A stretch of DNA of 64,000 nt from Lewinellaceae bacterium (GCA_020636435.1 JACJXX010000002.1:806001-870000), one strand, 5' to 3'; positions 51,202 through 61,500 are shown, numbered from the stretch's first letter. Program-made: numbers and translations. The notes: generated from the sequence alone by a model not told the origin.

Positions 51202-54200
51202 ATGAGGCGAACTATAATCCTATGGCTATTCCTGGCAGGCGCTGCTTCGGCCTGGAGCCAGCCCTGCGGCCTGGAAGACACCTTGTACATCAACCCCAAC
51301 AGAACGCACACCTTCAATTTCGAAGTCTTTAACATTTACAATGATGACCTGTCGGCCCCTGACCAGGGGGTTTGCGGCATTGAGGTCGAATTTTCTCATA
51401 ACTATGTGGAGGACATGGTGCTGTCCGTCACTTCGCCGGGCGGGCAAACAGTCACCCTGACCGGCCCCAACAGCGACGACCCGGTGGCCTTCACCAACTT
51501 CACGCGCTGGCGGATCACTTTTGTTCCCAATGGGGTAATGCCCATGCCCGACCCGGGGTTCCTTCCTCAATGGAACAACAACCAACCCAACAACTGGGCA
51601 GTCTTCGGACTTTACACCGGCTCCTACCACCCCTACCAGGGACGCCTGGAAGACTTCAATGCCGGCCCGGTGAACGGAACCTGGACGATCAACGTCATCA
51701 ACAACCCCTCCGCTCAGATCGGCGCCATCCTGGGCTTTCGCATCCTCTTCTGCGACGAAAGAGGGCTGGATTGCTGCTTCGCCGCCGCCGGCAACCTCGA
51801 TACCTACAATGACATCCTTGCTTGTGAGGGCGACACCAGCCTGGCACTGAATCTGCCGCCCGATTACTCGGGCACCCCGCCCGACACCAATGCCTATGGC
51901 TATACCTATCTCATAGGCGAAGGAGGCATCCTGATGGCGTACGATTCTATCACCGACCTCACCGGTTTTGCTCCCGGGGTGTACCAGATATGCGGCCTTT
52001 CGTACAAACGCATAGATTACGACAGCTTTCCCGCGCCCGATGGCGTGCTCACCATCGACAGCCTGCGCCGCAACCTCGACGGGCTGGAACCCATCTTCTG
52101 CGGCGAGGCCACCGACAGTTGCCTGTGGGTGCGCATTGTCGCCCCGCCGGACACCACCTTCCTGGCCGGCTCTATTTGCGAAGGGGATTCCGTGATGGTT
52201 GGAGATAGCGTCCTCGCCGCCTCGGGGAGTTATGATATCAACCTCCTGAGTTATGCCGGCTGCGACAGTATCGTTCATTTCGACCTGGCAGTTAACCCTA
52301 TTGAATACACCAACTTGACGGACACCATCTGCCAGGGGGATTCAGTGGTCGTGGGAATAACCGCCTACACCGCTACCGGCATGTATACCGACACCCTGCA
52401 GGCCGTTACATCCTGTGACAGCATCGTCAGCCTGAACCTGACGGTTATCCCTCCCATCATCGTGGATACAACGGTGGTGCTTTGCCAGGGAGAGCACTTC
52501 GCCGTGGGGGATAGCCTGCTTACAGCTTCCGGAAATTATTCCTTAACCCTGCCTTCCTCCCAGGGATGTGACAGCATCGTCAATGTGACTCTTCAGGTGC
52601 TGGATGTTACGGCCGCGATCGCTGCGCCGGACACCATCACGTGCATCGCCCCCACGGTGGCGCTCAATGGAAATGGCTCCACCCCGGCAGGCAGTATTGG
52701 TTACAACTGGCTGGACGGCGGCGGCGCCACCCTGGGAAACAACTCCACCCTGGATGTGAATTTCCCGGGAACTTATATCCTGGAAGTAACCCAAACCCAA
52801 AATGCAGTACAATGCTTCAGCCGGGACACGGTAACCGTGGCCGCCGACACCATCCCCCCTGTGGCTGACGCCGGCACGCCGGACACGTTAACCTGCGATG
52901 CCGGCCAAATTACAATTGGCGGGCCCAACACATCCACCGGCCCGGGGTTCCAATTCAACTGGAGCCGCAACGGTGGCAGCTTCCCCGGCAACACTACCGG
53001 CCCAACGGCCACTGTAAGCGCCCCCGGCCTGTACCAGATCATCGTCACCAACACCCGCAACGGTTGCCGGGATACCGCTGCGGTCAGAATCGCCCTCGAC
53101 GAGCAGTCGCCGGTAGCCGTGGCGGGCCCCGACACAACCCTGACCTGCACCCGGACGAGCCTCACCCTCAGCGGCGCCGGCTCTTCGGCCGGCCCGGCTT
53201 TTGAATACCACTGGCAGGCAACCAACGGCACAGTTCCGCAGGATGCCACTACCCTCTCCCCTACGGCCACCGCAGCCGGCGATTACCGGCTGCTGGTTAC
53301 CAATTCCGACAATGGTTGCGCCGACTCTGCTTTCGTTTCCGTCACCTATGACACCCTGTCCCCGGAAGTGAGTATAACTGAACCGGGCACGCTAAACTGC
53401 GCTCAAACCACGGTGCAACTTAACGGCGCCGCCCTCAACGCCGGACCCAACCCTTCCATTTCCTGGCAGCCCGGCAATGGCGGCAACATCATCGCCGGCG
53501 CCGATAGCCTCATGCCCCAAGTGGACGCTCCCGGCGACTATCTGCTGGTGGTGGAAAATTCACGAAACGGCTGCCGGGACTCCGCTTCGGCAGTAGTCCG
53601 GGAAAACGTAAACGTGGTGCTGGCCGATGCGGGGAATGGCGGGGAACTCACCTGTACGCTCGATACCCTGGCGCTGGACGGGTCTGCCTCTACAGCCGCC
53701 GCCAATATCACTTACTGCTGGTCGAGCATCAACGGCCATTTTACAAACGATTCCCTGGGAATAATGGTGGGCGTGGACGCCCCAGGCGACTATCAGCTCA
53801 TCGTTAAGGACACCGTTACTTTCTGTGCTGATACGGCCTTTGTCGCCGTTGCGCAGGATACCGTGAGCCCCGTATCTGACAGCGGGCCGGACCGGGAGCT
53901 GACCTGCGACAGCATTTCCGTCATCCTGGATGGAACCGCCTCGTCCACCGGCGGCAATTTCGACTATGACTGGATAGCCGTGGTGGGGGTCGATCCCATT
54001 GGTGGCGGCACGCTCAGTCCAACCGTCACCGAACCTGGCTTTTATCTGCTGGTTGTGACGGACACCGACAATGGCTGCATCGACACCTCCCTGGTGGAAG
54101 TAACCATCGATACCCTTCCGCCAAATGTTTCCATCTCGAATCCCGGCGTACTGAACTGTGCGGCGCCCAGCCTGGCCCTGGACGCCACTGCCTCTGACAA

Positions 54201-57200
54201 CGGCCCGGGGTTCTCCTTTTTCTGGAATGCGCTGGACGGCGGGCAATTCAGTTCGGGAATCAATACCCTAACCCCGGTGGCAGCAGCCGGCGGGCGGTAT
54301 GAACTGGTAGTAATTAATGACCATACCGGTTGCCGGGACTCGGCCTCGGTGATCGTCCAGGATTTGTCTGTACCAATATCTGCCCTGATCGCCCCGGCGG
54401 ATACCCTGACCTGCGACTCCACCCGGATCACGCTGGATGGTTCCGCTTCAAGCACAGGGCCCAACCTCATTTATGAATGGTCTACAACGGACGGCGCCAT
54501 CTCCGGCGGCACAGACGGGCCCATTGCCGGGGCGAGTGCGGCCGGGACATATCAGCTTATCGTTTTGGATACAGTGACCTTTTGTTCTGATACTGCCGAA
54601 ATTTTTGTCCCCGTCAACCTCGATACGCCAACAGCCACGGCGCAGATAAGCTCCGAACTCAACTGCTCGGTAACGGAGGTTATGCTGGACGGGACGGGAT
54701 CAGATACCGGGCCCAACTTTTCTTACAACTGGAGCGGCCCCTGCGTAATAGCCGGGCAGGACAGCATTACAGGCAGAGCGGATTGCCCGGGGACCTATTT
54801 CTTCAGGGTTGAAAATACCAATAATGGTTGTTTCGCCATCGATAGTGTTGAAATTGTCCAGAACGAGGACACTCCTGTAGCCGCCGCCGGCGGCCCTTAC
54901 CGCCTGACCTGCGACAGCCTGCAACTCACCCTCGACGGCAACGCCTCCAGCCAGGGGCCGGAGTATGTTTATGAGTGGATGGGCCCCGGGCTGATCTCCG
55001 GCGCCAGCAGCCTCCATCCCATGGTCAACCTGCCCGGGCAATATACCCTGACGGTTCGCGATACCGCCAGCACCTGCCTGGCCACGGCCACGGCCACTGT
55101 TGGCATAGACACCATGCCCCCGGTAGCTGCCGCCGGCGAGATCGATGTGCTCACCTGCGACAGTACTGTCGTTGAAATTGGCGGTTTTGAGAGCTCTATG
55201 GGCCCTGGGTTCAGTTACAACTGGGACACCGGCGATGGCCAGTTCGCCGGCCCTGCCGACGGCCCTTATGTCCTGGTGAGCCAACCAGGAGTCTACGAGC
55301 TAACCGTCCGCAATACCGACAATGGTTGCCAGGCCATTTCTTCCACGTCTGTCTTTGAAGACAACCAGCCCCCCAATGTGGCGGCCGGGGCGGATCAGGA
55401 ACTGGATTGCGCCAACCCTCAGGCGCTGCTGGACGGTTCGGCTTCCGATAGCGGCGCTTTTCTGCACTACCAGTGGAGCGGCCCCTGCCTGCTGTATCCG
55501 GCGGATACCAGCCGCATGCTGGTGGATTGCCCGGGCATTTATTACCTCAATGTCACGAACGCCGCCAGCGGCTGCGTAGGGACGGACAGCGTGTTGGTTA
55601 CCCGGGACAACCTGCTGCCCGTTGCCGTTTTGCCGGATAGCGTAGCATTGTCTTGCCTGGACGGAACGGCCCGCATTGATGCTTCCGCTTCGGAAGGAGC
55701 GCTCTTCCAGTGGTTTTTCGAAGGGCAGCCGGTGAGCTTCGACACCCTGGCGCCCCTGGTTGACGCTGCCGGGTTGTATACCCTGATCGTCGCCAATGCC
55801 GCTCAGGATTGTGCGGACACTGCCAGCGTGCTCGTCCTGCTCGACTGTACCCCGGAGGCCCTCATCGCCCATCCCGACACCCTGACCTGCAGCATTGCTT
55901 CCGTATCGCTGAATGCAACAGCGTCCACTTCCGGCGATTTCATCACTTATCAATGGACGGAACCCGGCCCCAGCTGCATCATCAGCGGGCAGGGAACTCC
56001 GGCGCTGGAAGTTCGTTGCAGCGGGGTTTATACCCTTGTTGTAACCAACACGGTGTTCGGCCTGAGCGACACCGCATCGGCCACGGTGATTGCCAACACT
56101 ACCCCTCCGGAAGCCGACGCCGGCCCTTCCGATACCCTGACCTGCGACGAGCCGACCGCCATCCTCGATGCCGGAGGTTCCACTCAGGGAGCAGGCATCG
56201 GGTATTACTGGACCAAGCTGGATGACGAGTTTTTCACCTTTTCAGGCCCCGAGGTAGAGGTCAATGACGACGGAACCTACTTCCTCACTGTCATCGACAG
56301 CCTGACCGGCTGTGTAGACGAAGATATTGTAGTGATCGAACGCAGCGCCGACCTGCCGGATGTTGGTTTCGGGTCAAGGGTAATTCCCTGCCTGCAGGAC
56401 AGTTTCTGGCTACAGGCCTTCGTGGAACCGCCCGGGCAGCCCTATGCTTACAGCTGGGTGGGAGACAATATCATCGGCAGCGCCGACAGCTCGGCAGTAC
56501 TCGTGGATACGAGCGGCATGCTGACCCTTACCGTGGTCAACACTTCCAACAACTGCGCCACCTTCCGCAATTTAGAGGTAATGGAACAATCCTGTATCCC
56601 TTGTGTGGAGATCGGGCCGGTAGACAGCCTCACCTGCCGGGTGGACACCGTGCCCATCACTGCGTCATTCTGTGAACTCTGTATTGGTTGCACCGTCCAA
56701 TGGGCCACCCAGGACGGGCTGATCCTATCCGGAAATGACAGCCTCCGCATCCTGGCCGGAGCGCCGGGCACTTACACGATCACTGCTACCGACACGCTGG
56801 GGTTCTCGAAAGTGGTTAGAGTAGAAGTTCGGGAAAACAGGCTTGCTCCGGCGGCGGATGCAGGACCCGACCAGGTCCTGGATTGCGATAATTCGCAGGC
56901 CGTCCTCGGCGGATTTGTTTCCAACCCCCGCTATTCCTACCAGTGGCTGGAGGAGAACGGGGCGCCGTTGAGTCAGGACACGTTGCCATTCTTGCCGGTG
57001 TCGGCCCCCGCTACCTATCAGTTGCGAGTTACGGATAGGATAACCGGGTGCAGCGCTACGGACCAGGCTACAGTTACCATCGACACGCTCCTTCCCTTCG
57101 CCGATGCGGGAGCGCCGGTAACCCTTACCTGCGGCATGCCTTCCCGCACGCTGGATGGCAGCGCTTCAGATTTTGGCCTGAATATCACTTACTCCTGGAG

Positions 57201-59634
57201 CGGGCCAACGGGCGCCGTCATCGGCGGAGCCAATTCTTTCAATCCCACGGTAAGCGACACCGGCCTGTTTATCCTTACAGTTACCGACACCACCACGGGC
57301 TGTTTTGCCCGGGATAGCGTGTTGGTGGACCGGCAGGGAGAGCTGCCGCCGGTACCCATGCTTTCGGACACGAACCTGACCTGCGGCGCCCCGGTGATTC
57401 TGTTGATCGGGGAACTGCCACCCGGGCCCGGTTTCAGCGGGCAGTGGTGCCGCATCGGCCCCAACGGCCAACCTCAGGGCCCCTGTGCCAATGCTCTTTT
57501 CGTCGATGTGGCCATCCCCGGAATATACCGCTTCGAAGTGGAAAACGACAGCAACGGATGCACCAATTTCGTGGATGTGGAAATCGGAGAGGATTATGCC
57601 CCTCCTACGGCTGATGCCGGGCCGGATGGCACCCTGCTCTGCAGCCTGGACAGCCTGCAATTGCAGGGCGCAGGCGGGCCTGCCGGAAATCCGCTGGCTT
57701 ATCAATGGGTTGCCCTGGGCGGAAGCGCCATCGAGCGGGCCGACAGCCCAACGCCGGTGATCTATCAACCCGACACCTTTCTGCTGACGGTCACCAACCT
57801 GGCCAATCAATGCATCGCCTCCGATACCGTGGTGATCCGCCAGGACGTCAACGCCCCCATTGCCAATGCCGGGCCGGACACTACGCTCGACTGCAACCGC
57901 GTCAACGTGCGCCTGCAGGGGCAGGGCATGACTGCCAGCGGCAATATGCAAATACGCTGGACAACCCCCGATGGCAATATCGCCCTGGGCCCCAACAGCC
58001 TGGCGCCCCTTGTCGATGCCGCCGGCATGTATATCCTTGAGGTCGCTGATCCGCTGAATGGATGCACCGGCAGCGACACCGTGGTTGTTGTGGCGGACCG
58101 GGAGCCGCCGACAGCCGCAATGGATTCCAGCGGGCTGCAACTAGACTGCCGGACAGACACCCTATTTCTGGATGCCTCCGCTTCCTCTTCCGGTGCCGGC
58201 AGCGGGCTGGCCTTCGACTGGCGGCAGGCGCCGGCAGGCAGCATTGGCAGTGGGCCGCAAATAACCCTGGTGGCAACCGGCAATTACCGCCTGGTGGTTA
58301 CGGACCTGGGCAACGGTTGTAAAGATACCCTCGCGTTTTCGGTAAATGCCAATTACGAACAGCCAGATGTGCTCATCGCGCAACCCCCGATGATCACCTG
58401 TGCTCAGCCATCCGTGATCCTGAATGGCGGCGGTTCCTCCTCCGGGCCGGGTTTTTCCAATACCTGGACCGGCCCGCAGGGCGATACGTTGATGGAAAAC
58501 GGCCTGCAGGCTGAAGCCATAATGCCGGGTGCCTATCAGCTGATTGTGACGGATGAAAGCAACGGATGCGCTGCCTCTGCCCAGCGTACGGTAACGGCCG
58601 ACACCGTCCCTCCGGTAGCCAGCGTCAGAGCGCCCGAACCGCTGGACTGCATCGTCCGCACAGTAGAAATGGACGGCTCGGCCTCTTCCTTCGGAGATTT
58701 TATTGAATACTTCTGGACGACGGACAACGGGCAGTTTGCCGGCGCCGTCGACAGCAACCGGGCCCTCGCCGCCGCGCCGGGCTGGTACGCCTTGCTGGTC
58801 ACTGACCTGCGCAATGGCTGCACTGCAGTTGACAGCGTGCTGGCCATAGAACTGGCAAGCCCGGTCGACAGCGTGCTGGCGGCGGCCTTTCCGCCTTCCT
58901 GCCCCGGCCGTGCCGATGGCTACATTCTCATCGACACGGTTTTGGGAGGCGCCGGGCCCTATCTCTATGCCATTGAGGGAGGCAGCTTTTCCGGCCTCAC
59001 CCGCTTTGAAAACCTTCCGCCGGGCACCTATCTGCTAAGCGTGGAAGACGCCAATGGCTGTGAGGCGGAAGCCAGTATCGACATTCCGGAAGCTCAAAAC
59101 CTCACAGTCAGCCTGGGGCCGGATATAACTCTGGCGCTTGGCAAACCCGACACGCTGGTGGCGGAAATAACGCCGGCAACTTACGATACCATCTGGTGGT
59201 GGCCTTACGACAGCCTGAGCCCGCCCGGTTCGCCGCTGCAGGCAATCAACCCGGGAAAGACCACGACTTACTTCGTTTGGGTAAGTACCGGAGAGGGATG
59301 TACGGCCACCGACAATATAGAGGTCAGGGTCATTCGGGAATATCCCGTTTATGCTCCAACCGCCTTTTCCCCCAACGAGGACGAAATCAACGACCGGTTT
59401 ACGCTCTACGCCGGAGCTGACGTGGTCAACATCCGCACCTTCCAAATCTTTGACCGCTGGGGGAATATGGTTTATGAAAATGCCAACTTCCAGCCCAATG
59501 ACCCCACTCTGGGCTGGGATGGCACCCTCGATGGCATGCCTATGGATCCGGCAGTCTTCGCATTCTACGCCGAAGTGGAATTTACGGATGGGAGTATAGA
59601 AGTGGTAAGGGGAGATTTGATGCTGATGAGGTGA
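51202..59634 (+). CDS. giant repeat adhesin, T9SS type B (gliding-associated) C-terminal domain
   Basis: This is a 2,810-residue surface protein. ATG 51202 gives the signal peptide RRTIILWLFLAGAASAWSQ. Residues ~20-200 resemble a proprotein-convertase P domain (GVCGIEVEFSHNYVEDMVLS, FNAGPVNGTWTINVINNPSA). Residues ~330-470 hold three CxGDSVxVGD...GCDSIV repeats. About 25 Ig/PKD-like repeats of 75-95 residues follow, each with an ...ADAGPD..LTC start, LDGSAS, SYNW and a closing NGC..D: a conserved Cys pair per repeat. Then comes a SprB-like segment (LPPGTYLLSVEDANGCEAEA), and at the end the type B tail (VYAPTAFSPNEDEINDRFTL, FQIFDRWGNMVYENANF, GWDGTLDGMPMDPAVFAFYA). The architecture is close to SprB-like adhesins used in gliding or attachment. 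It is secreted via T9SS. Confidence 0.93.
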   Translation: MRRTIILWLFLAGAASAWSQPCGLEDTLYINPNRTHTFNFEVFNIYNDDLSAPDQGVCGIEVEFSHNYVEDMVLSVTSPGGQTVTLTGPNSDDPVAFTNFTRWRITFVPNGVMPMPDPGFLPQWNNNQPNNWAVFGLYTGSYHPYQGRLEDFNAGPVNGTWTINVINNPSAQIGAILGFRILFCDERGLDCCFAAAGNLDTYNDILACEGDTSLALNLPPDYSGTPPDTNAYGYTYLIGEGGILMAYDSITDLTGFAPGVYQICGLSYKRIDYDSFPAPDGVLTIDSLRRNLDGLEPIFCGEATDSCLWVRIVAPPDTTFLAGSICEGDSVMVGDSVLAASGSYDINLLSYAGCDSIVHFDLAVNPIEYTNLTDTICQGDSVVVGITAYTATGMYTDTLQAVTSCDSIVSLNLTVIPPIIVDTTVVLCQGEHFAVGDSLLTASGNYSLTLPSSQGCDSIVNVTLQVLDVTAAIAAPDTITCIAPTVALNGNGSTPAGSIGYNWLDGGGATLGNNSTLDVNFPGTYILEVTQTQNAVQCFSRDTVTVAADTIPPVADAGTPDTLTCDAGQITIGGPNTSTGPGFQFNWSRNGGSFPGNTTGPTATVSAPGLYQIIVTNTRNGCRDTAAVRIALDEQSPVAVAGPDTTLTCTRTSLTLSGAGSSAGPAFEYHWQATNGTVPQDATTLSPTATAAGDYRLLVTNSDNGCADSAFVSVTYDTLSPEVSITEPGTLNCAQTTVQLNGAALNAGPNPSISWQPGNGGNIIAGADSLMPQVDAPGDYLLVVENSRNGCRDSASAVVRENVNVVLADAGNGGELTCTLDTLALDGSASTAAANITYCWSSINGHFTNDSLGIMVGVDAPGDYQLIVKDTVTFCADTAFVAVAQDTVSPVSDSGPDRELTCDSISVILDGTASSTGGNFDYDWIAVVGVDPIGGGTLSPTVTEPGFYLLVVTDTDNGCIDTSLVEVTIDTLPPNVSISNPGVLNCAAPSLALDATASDNGPGFSFFWNALDGGQFSSGINTLTPVAAAGGRYELVVINDHTGCRDSASVIVQDLSVPISALIAPADTLTCDSTRITLDGSASSTGPNLIYEWSTTDGAISGGTDGPIAGASAAGTYQLIVLDTVTFCSDTAEIFVPVNLDTPTATAQISSELNCSVTEVMLDGTGSDTGPNFSYNWSGPCVIAGQDSITGRADCPGTYFFRVENTNNGCFAIDSVEIVQNEDTPVAAAGGPYRLTCDSLQLTLDGNASSQGPEYVYEWMGPGLISGASSLHPMVNLPGQYTLTVRDTASTCLATATATVGIDTMPPVAAAGEIDVLTCDSTVVEIGGFESSMGPGFSYNWDTGDGQFAGPADGPYVLVSQPGVYELTVRNTDNGCQAISSTSVFEDNQPPNVAAGADQELDCANPQALLDGSASDSGAFLHYQWSGPCLLYPADTSRMLVDCPGIYYLNVTNAASGCVGTDSVLVTRDNLLPVAVLPDSVALSCLDGTARIDASASEGALFQWFFEGQPVSFDTLAPLVDAAGLYTLIVANAAQDCADTASVLVLLDCTPEALIAHPDTLTCSIASVSLNATASTSGDFITYQWTEPGPSCIISGQGTPALEVRCSGVYTLVVTNTVFGLSDTASATVIANTTPPEADAGPSDTLTCDEPTAILDAGGSTQGAGIGYYWTKLDDEFFTFSGPEVEVNDDGTYFLTVIDSLTGCVDEDIVVIERSADLPDVGFGSRVIPCLQDSFWLQAFVEPPGQPYAYSWVGDNIIGSADSSAVLVDTSGMLTLTVVNTSNNCATFRNLEVMEQSCIPCVEIGPVDSLTCRVDTVPITASFCELCIGCTVQWATQDGLILSGNDSLRILAGAPGTYTITATDTLGFSKVVRVEVRENRLAPAADAGPDQVLDCDNSQAVLGGFVSNPRYSYQWLEENGAPLSQDTLPFLPVSAPATYQLRVTDRITGCSATDQATVTIDTLLPFADAGAPVTLTCGMPSRTLDGSASDFGLNITYSWSGPTGAVIGGANSFNPTVSDTGLFILTVTDTTTGCFARDSVLVDRQGELPPVPMLSDTNLTCGAPVILLIGELPPGPGFSGQWCRIGPNGQPQGPCANALFVDVAIPGIYRFEVENDSNGCTNFVDVEIGEDYAPPTADAGPDGTLLCSLDSLQLQGAGGPAGNPLAYQWVALGGSAIERADSPTPVIYQPDTFLLTVTNLANQCIASDTVVIRQDVNAPIANAGPDTTLDCNRVNVRLQGQGMTASGNMQIRWTTPDGNIALGPNSLAPLVDAAGMYILEVADPLNGCTGSDTVVVVADREPPTAAMDSSGLQLDCRTDTLFLDASASSSGAGSGLAFDWRQAPAGSIGSGPQITLVATGNYRLVVTDLGNGCKDTLAFSVNANYEQPDVLIAQPPMITCAQPSVILNGGGSSSGPGFSNTWTGPQGDTLMENGLQAEAIMPGAYQLIVTDESNGCAASAQRTVTADTVPPVASVRAPEPLDCIVRTVEMDGSASSFGDFIEYFWTTDNGQFAGAVDSNRALAAAPGWYALLVTDLRNGCTAVDSVLAIELASPVDSVLAAAFPPSCPGRADGYILIDTVLGGAGPYLYAIEGGSFSGLTRFENLPPGTYLLSVEDANGCEAEASIDIPEAQNLTVSLGPDITLALGKPDTLVAEITPATYDTIWWWPYDSLSPPGSPLQAINPGKTTTYFVWVSTGEGCTATDNIEVRVIREYPVYAPTAFSPNEDEINDRFTLYAGADVVNIRTFQIFDRWGNMVYENANFQPNDPTLGWDGTLDGMPMDPAVFAFYAEVEFTDGSIEVVRGDLMLMR

Positions 59635-59656
59635 AGCAGGAAAGGGGTAAAAGGGC

Positions 59657-59685
59657 AAAAAAAAGGGGAGCTAAAATAGCTCCCC
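59657..59685 (-). terminator. rho-independent terminator of the RNA candidate
   Basis: An 8-bp stem GGGGAGCT/AGCTCCCC (59665-59672/59678-59685) followed on the minus strand by eight T residues and GCCC. It may also serve the giant adhesin gene that ends 30 bp away. Confidence 0.8.
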
Positions 59686-59970
59686 GAGAAAAACACCTAA
59701 AACCCATATTCATATCATGAAAACCTTTCTAAATTGAAAATGTTGAGACAGCCAGTGGATTTTAACTCAATCCGCTGCAACATTCTTGCTCGCATCCTCT
59801 GGCTGTCAATCAACTGCATTCCCCTTGAAATTTGACATTTGCTTGCCTCGCTTTGAGGCTTGCTCCTGTCTTTCAAATTCGCTTTTTCTGACGCAGTCAT
59901 TATAGCCAGAGTCACTTTTTTTGGAAAAATTTTTAATTTTTCTGCTCACATCTTTCTGTGAGCTTTTATA
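59657..59970 (-). ncRNA. candidate structured RNA on the minus strand, ~315 nt
   Basis: The minus strand has an exact -7 box (TATATTTG, 59981-59974), a CRP-like operator (60001-60020) and, 315 nt later, a strong terminator (59657-59685). Between them are stems: GCTCACA/TGTGAGC (59944-59963) at the 5' end, GCCTC/GAGGC within a longer AATTTGA...TCAAATT pair (~59830-59885), GACAGCCAG/CTGGCTGTC (59747-59755/59799-59807) enclosing GGATT/AATCC. The 3' end (CATGATATGAATATGGG ... TTAG, hairpin, T8, GCCC) looks like the 3' module of the RNAs at 20958 and 22243. A 66-codon frame overlaps (59715-59915) but covers stems and is probably chance. Confidence 0.45.
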
Positions 59971-59973
59971 GTG

Positions 59974-59981
59974 CAAATATA
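59974..59981 (-). promoter_or_regulatory. -7 promoter box of the RNA candidate
   Basis: TATATTTG on the minus strand, exact match to TAnnTTTG. No TTG lies at -33, as expected of an activator-dependent promoter. Confidence 0.6.
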
Positions 59982-60000
59982 ATTGCTTTTGCCGGTTTTT

Positions 60001-60020
60001 AATGTGATTGAAATCACATT
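60001..60020. promoter_or_regulatory. CRP/FNR-like operator
   Basis: AATGTGATTGAAATCACATT is a perfect 20-bp palindrome that contains TGTGA-N6-TCACA, the CRP consensus. Its centre lies about 40 bp upstream of the predicted start of the minus-strand RNA, the class II activator position. Confidence 0.65.
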
Positions 60021-60179
60021 AACTATTCAATATCTAACAATTTTCCGGCAGTCTAGCCAAAATCTACTCCCATAACAAAAATATCGCCTGATGGTTTAGG
60101 AGTAGACCACAAATATAAAAAAGTATATGTAAAGGAATAAATCTCCCGGCAGTTTTTTGCAAAACCGGGGTTTAAACTT

Positions 60180-61349
60180 TCACCTCGCCGGATCCAGTTT
60201 CAGCCGAACTTCCAACTGCTGCTCATTCCGAAGGAGGAGAACGTCCACCACATCGCCCGGTTCGTATTTTTCAAGGGCCAGGATCAGGTCGTTATTGTTT
60301 TTGATCTTTGCACCGCCCAGGCCTACAATAATATCGCCCAACTGGATATTCCCGGAGCGGTCGCGGGTAGTCGGGCGGATACCGGCCCGATCGGCTGCGC
60401 TGCCCCGGTTGACGTTGATGACGAGGGCCCCCTCCAGGCCCAGGCGGGCGATGACCTGCGGGCGGGCCAGGTCTATGCCCAAAGTAGGCCGCCGCAGTTC
60501 GCCGTATTCAATGAGTTCGGGCACGATCCAGCTCACCGCGTCGGCCGGGATGGAAAAACCAATGCCGGCGGAAGCGCCCGAAGGGCTGTAGATGGCCGTG
60601 TTCACGCCGATGAGGCGCCCTGAACTGTCCAGTAGTGGCCCGCCGGAGTTCCCCGGGTTGATCGCCGCATCGGTTTGGATGACATCCCGGATGGGGATGC
60701 CCGCCACCGACTGTATCTCGCGCCCCAGCGCGCTGACGATGCCGGTGGTCAGCGTCTGGTCGAGTCCAAAGGGGTTGCCGATCGCGAAGACATTCTGGCC
60801 CACGAGCAGGTCTTCGGAGCTTCCGATGGGAATGGGGTGCAACGCTTCTCTGGGAGCATCGATGCGCAGCACCGCCAGGTCTTTTTCCGGCGCCTGCCCC
60901 ACCAGTTTAGCCGGCCAGGCAGAGCGGTCCGCCAGGGTAACGGTAGCCCGGTCTGCTCCCTGGATGACGTGGAAATTGGTCACGATGTGCCCTCCCAGGT
61001 CCCAGACAAAGCCGGAGCCGTTGCCCCGGGGGATTTCCGACACGTCGCGGGTGAAATAATCCATCCGGACGTTGGAAGTGGTGATGAAACAGACGGAAGG
61101 CGTGGCTTCCTCGAAAAGCTTAATGGTGGCTCTTTCCTGAGGCGTCAGCCCGTTGCCGGGGGTGGCTTGGCGGGCGGAAGGCAAAGTGGAATTGTTGTAG
61201 ATGCCCGTTTCTTTGCCAACCATTGCGGTGTCGGCTTCGGCAGGTTCTTTTTCCCCGGGGGTAGCATCCTTTCCTCTCCAGGCAATGCCTGCTACAAAGC
61301 CGAGGGCCAGCAGGGCCAGCCATAAAATGAATCGGAATCGATTAGCCAT
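60180..61349 (-). CDS. DegP/HtrA-type serine protease with PDZ domain
   Basis: This is a 389-residue periplasmic protease. N-terminal membrane anchor: FRFILWLALLALGFVAGIAW. The trypsin-like domain has catalytic His in GGHIVTNFHVIQGADRATV, Asp in GQAPEKDLAVLRIDAP and Ser in DAAINPGNSGGPLLDSSGRL, with NPFGLDQTLTTGIVSALGRE between them. A single PDZ domain follows (residues ~290-385: RRPTLGIDLARPQVIARLGL, GDIIVGLGGAKIKNNNDLIL). All three catalytic residues are intact. One PDZ and a membrane anchor resemble DegS-like forms, which sense misfolded envelope proteins, but general quality control is equally possible. It is transcribed alone. Confidence 0.93.
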   Translation of the reverse strand: MANRFRFILWLALLALGFVAGIAWRGKDATPGEKEPAEADTAMVGKETGIYNNSTLPSARQATPGNGLTPQERATIKLFEEATPSVCFITTSNVRMDYFTRDVSEIPRGNGSGFVWDLGGHIVTNFHVIQGADRATVTLADRSAWPAKLVGQAPEKDLAVLRIDAPREALHPIPIGSSEDLLVGQNVFAIGNPFGLDQTLTTGIVSALGREIQSVAGIPIRDVIQTDAAINPGNSGGPLLDSSGRLIGVNTAIYSPSGASAGIGFSIPADAVSWIVPELIEYGELRRPTLGIDLARPQVIARLGLEGALVINVNRGSAADRAGIRPTTRDRSGNIQLGDIIVGLGGAKIKNNNDLILALEKYEPGDVVDVLLLRNEQQLEVRLKLDPAR

Positions 61350-61500
61350 GGTTTTTTTTTATGATTGTAACAAATAAAGTTGGAGGATGTGTCCTGGACT
61401 TCCAAAAAAACACAGAATTTGGCCGTTTCGTTGAATCCGCAACACCTTCGCGCATTGTGTTATCTTTGTGAGCTATTTCTCCATGCCAGAAAAATGCTAA

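Noticed and set aside
59715..59915. 66-codon minus-strand frame
   Set aside because: It overlaps stems of the RNA candidate and has no recognisable feature.
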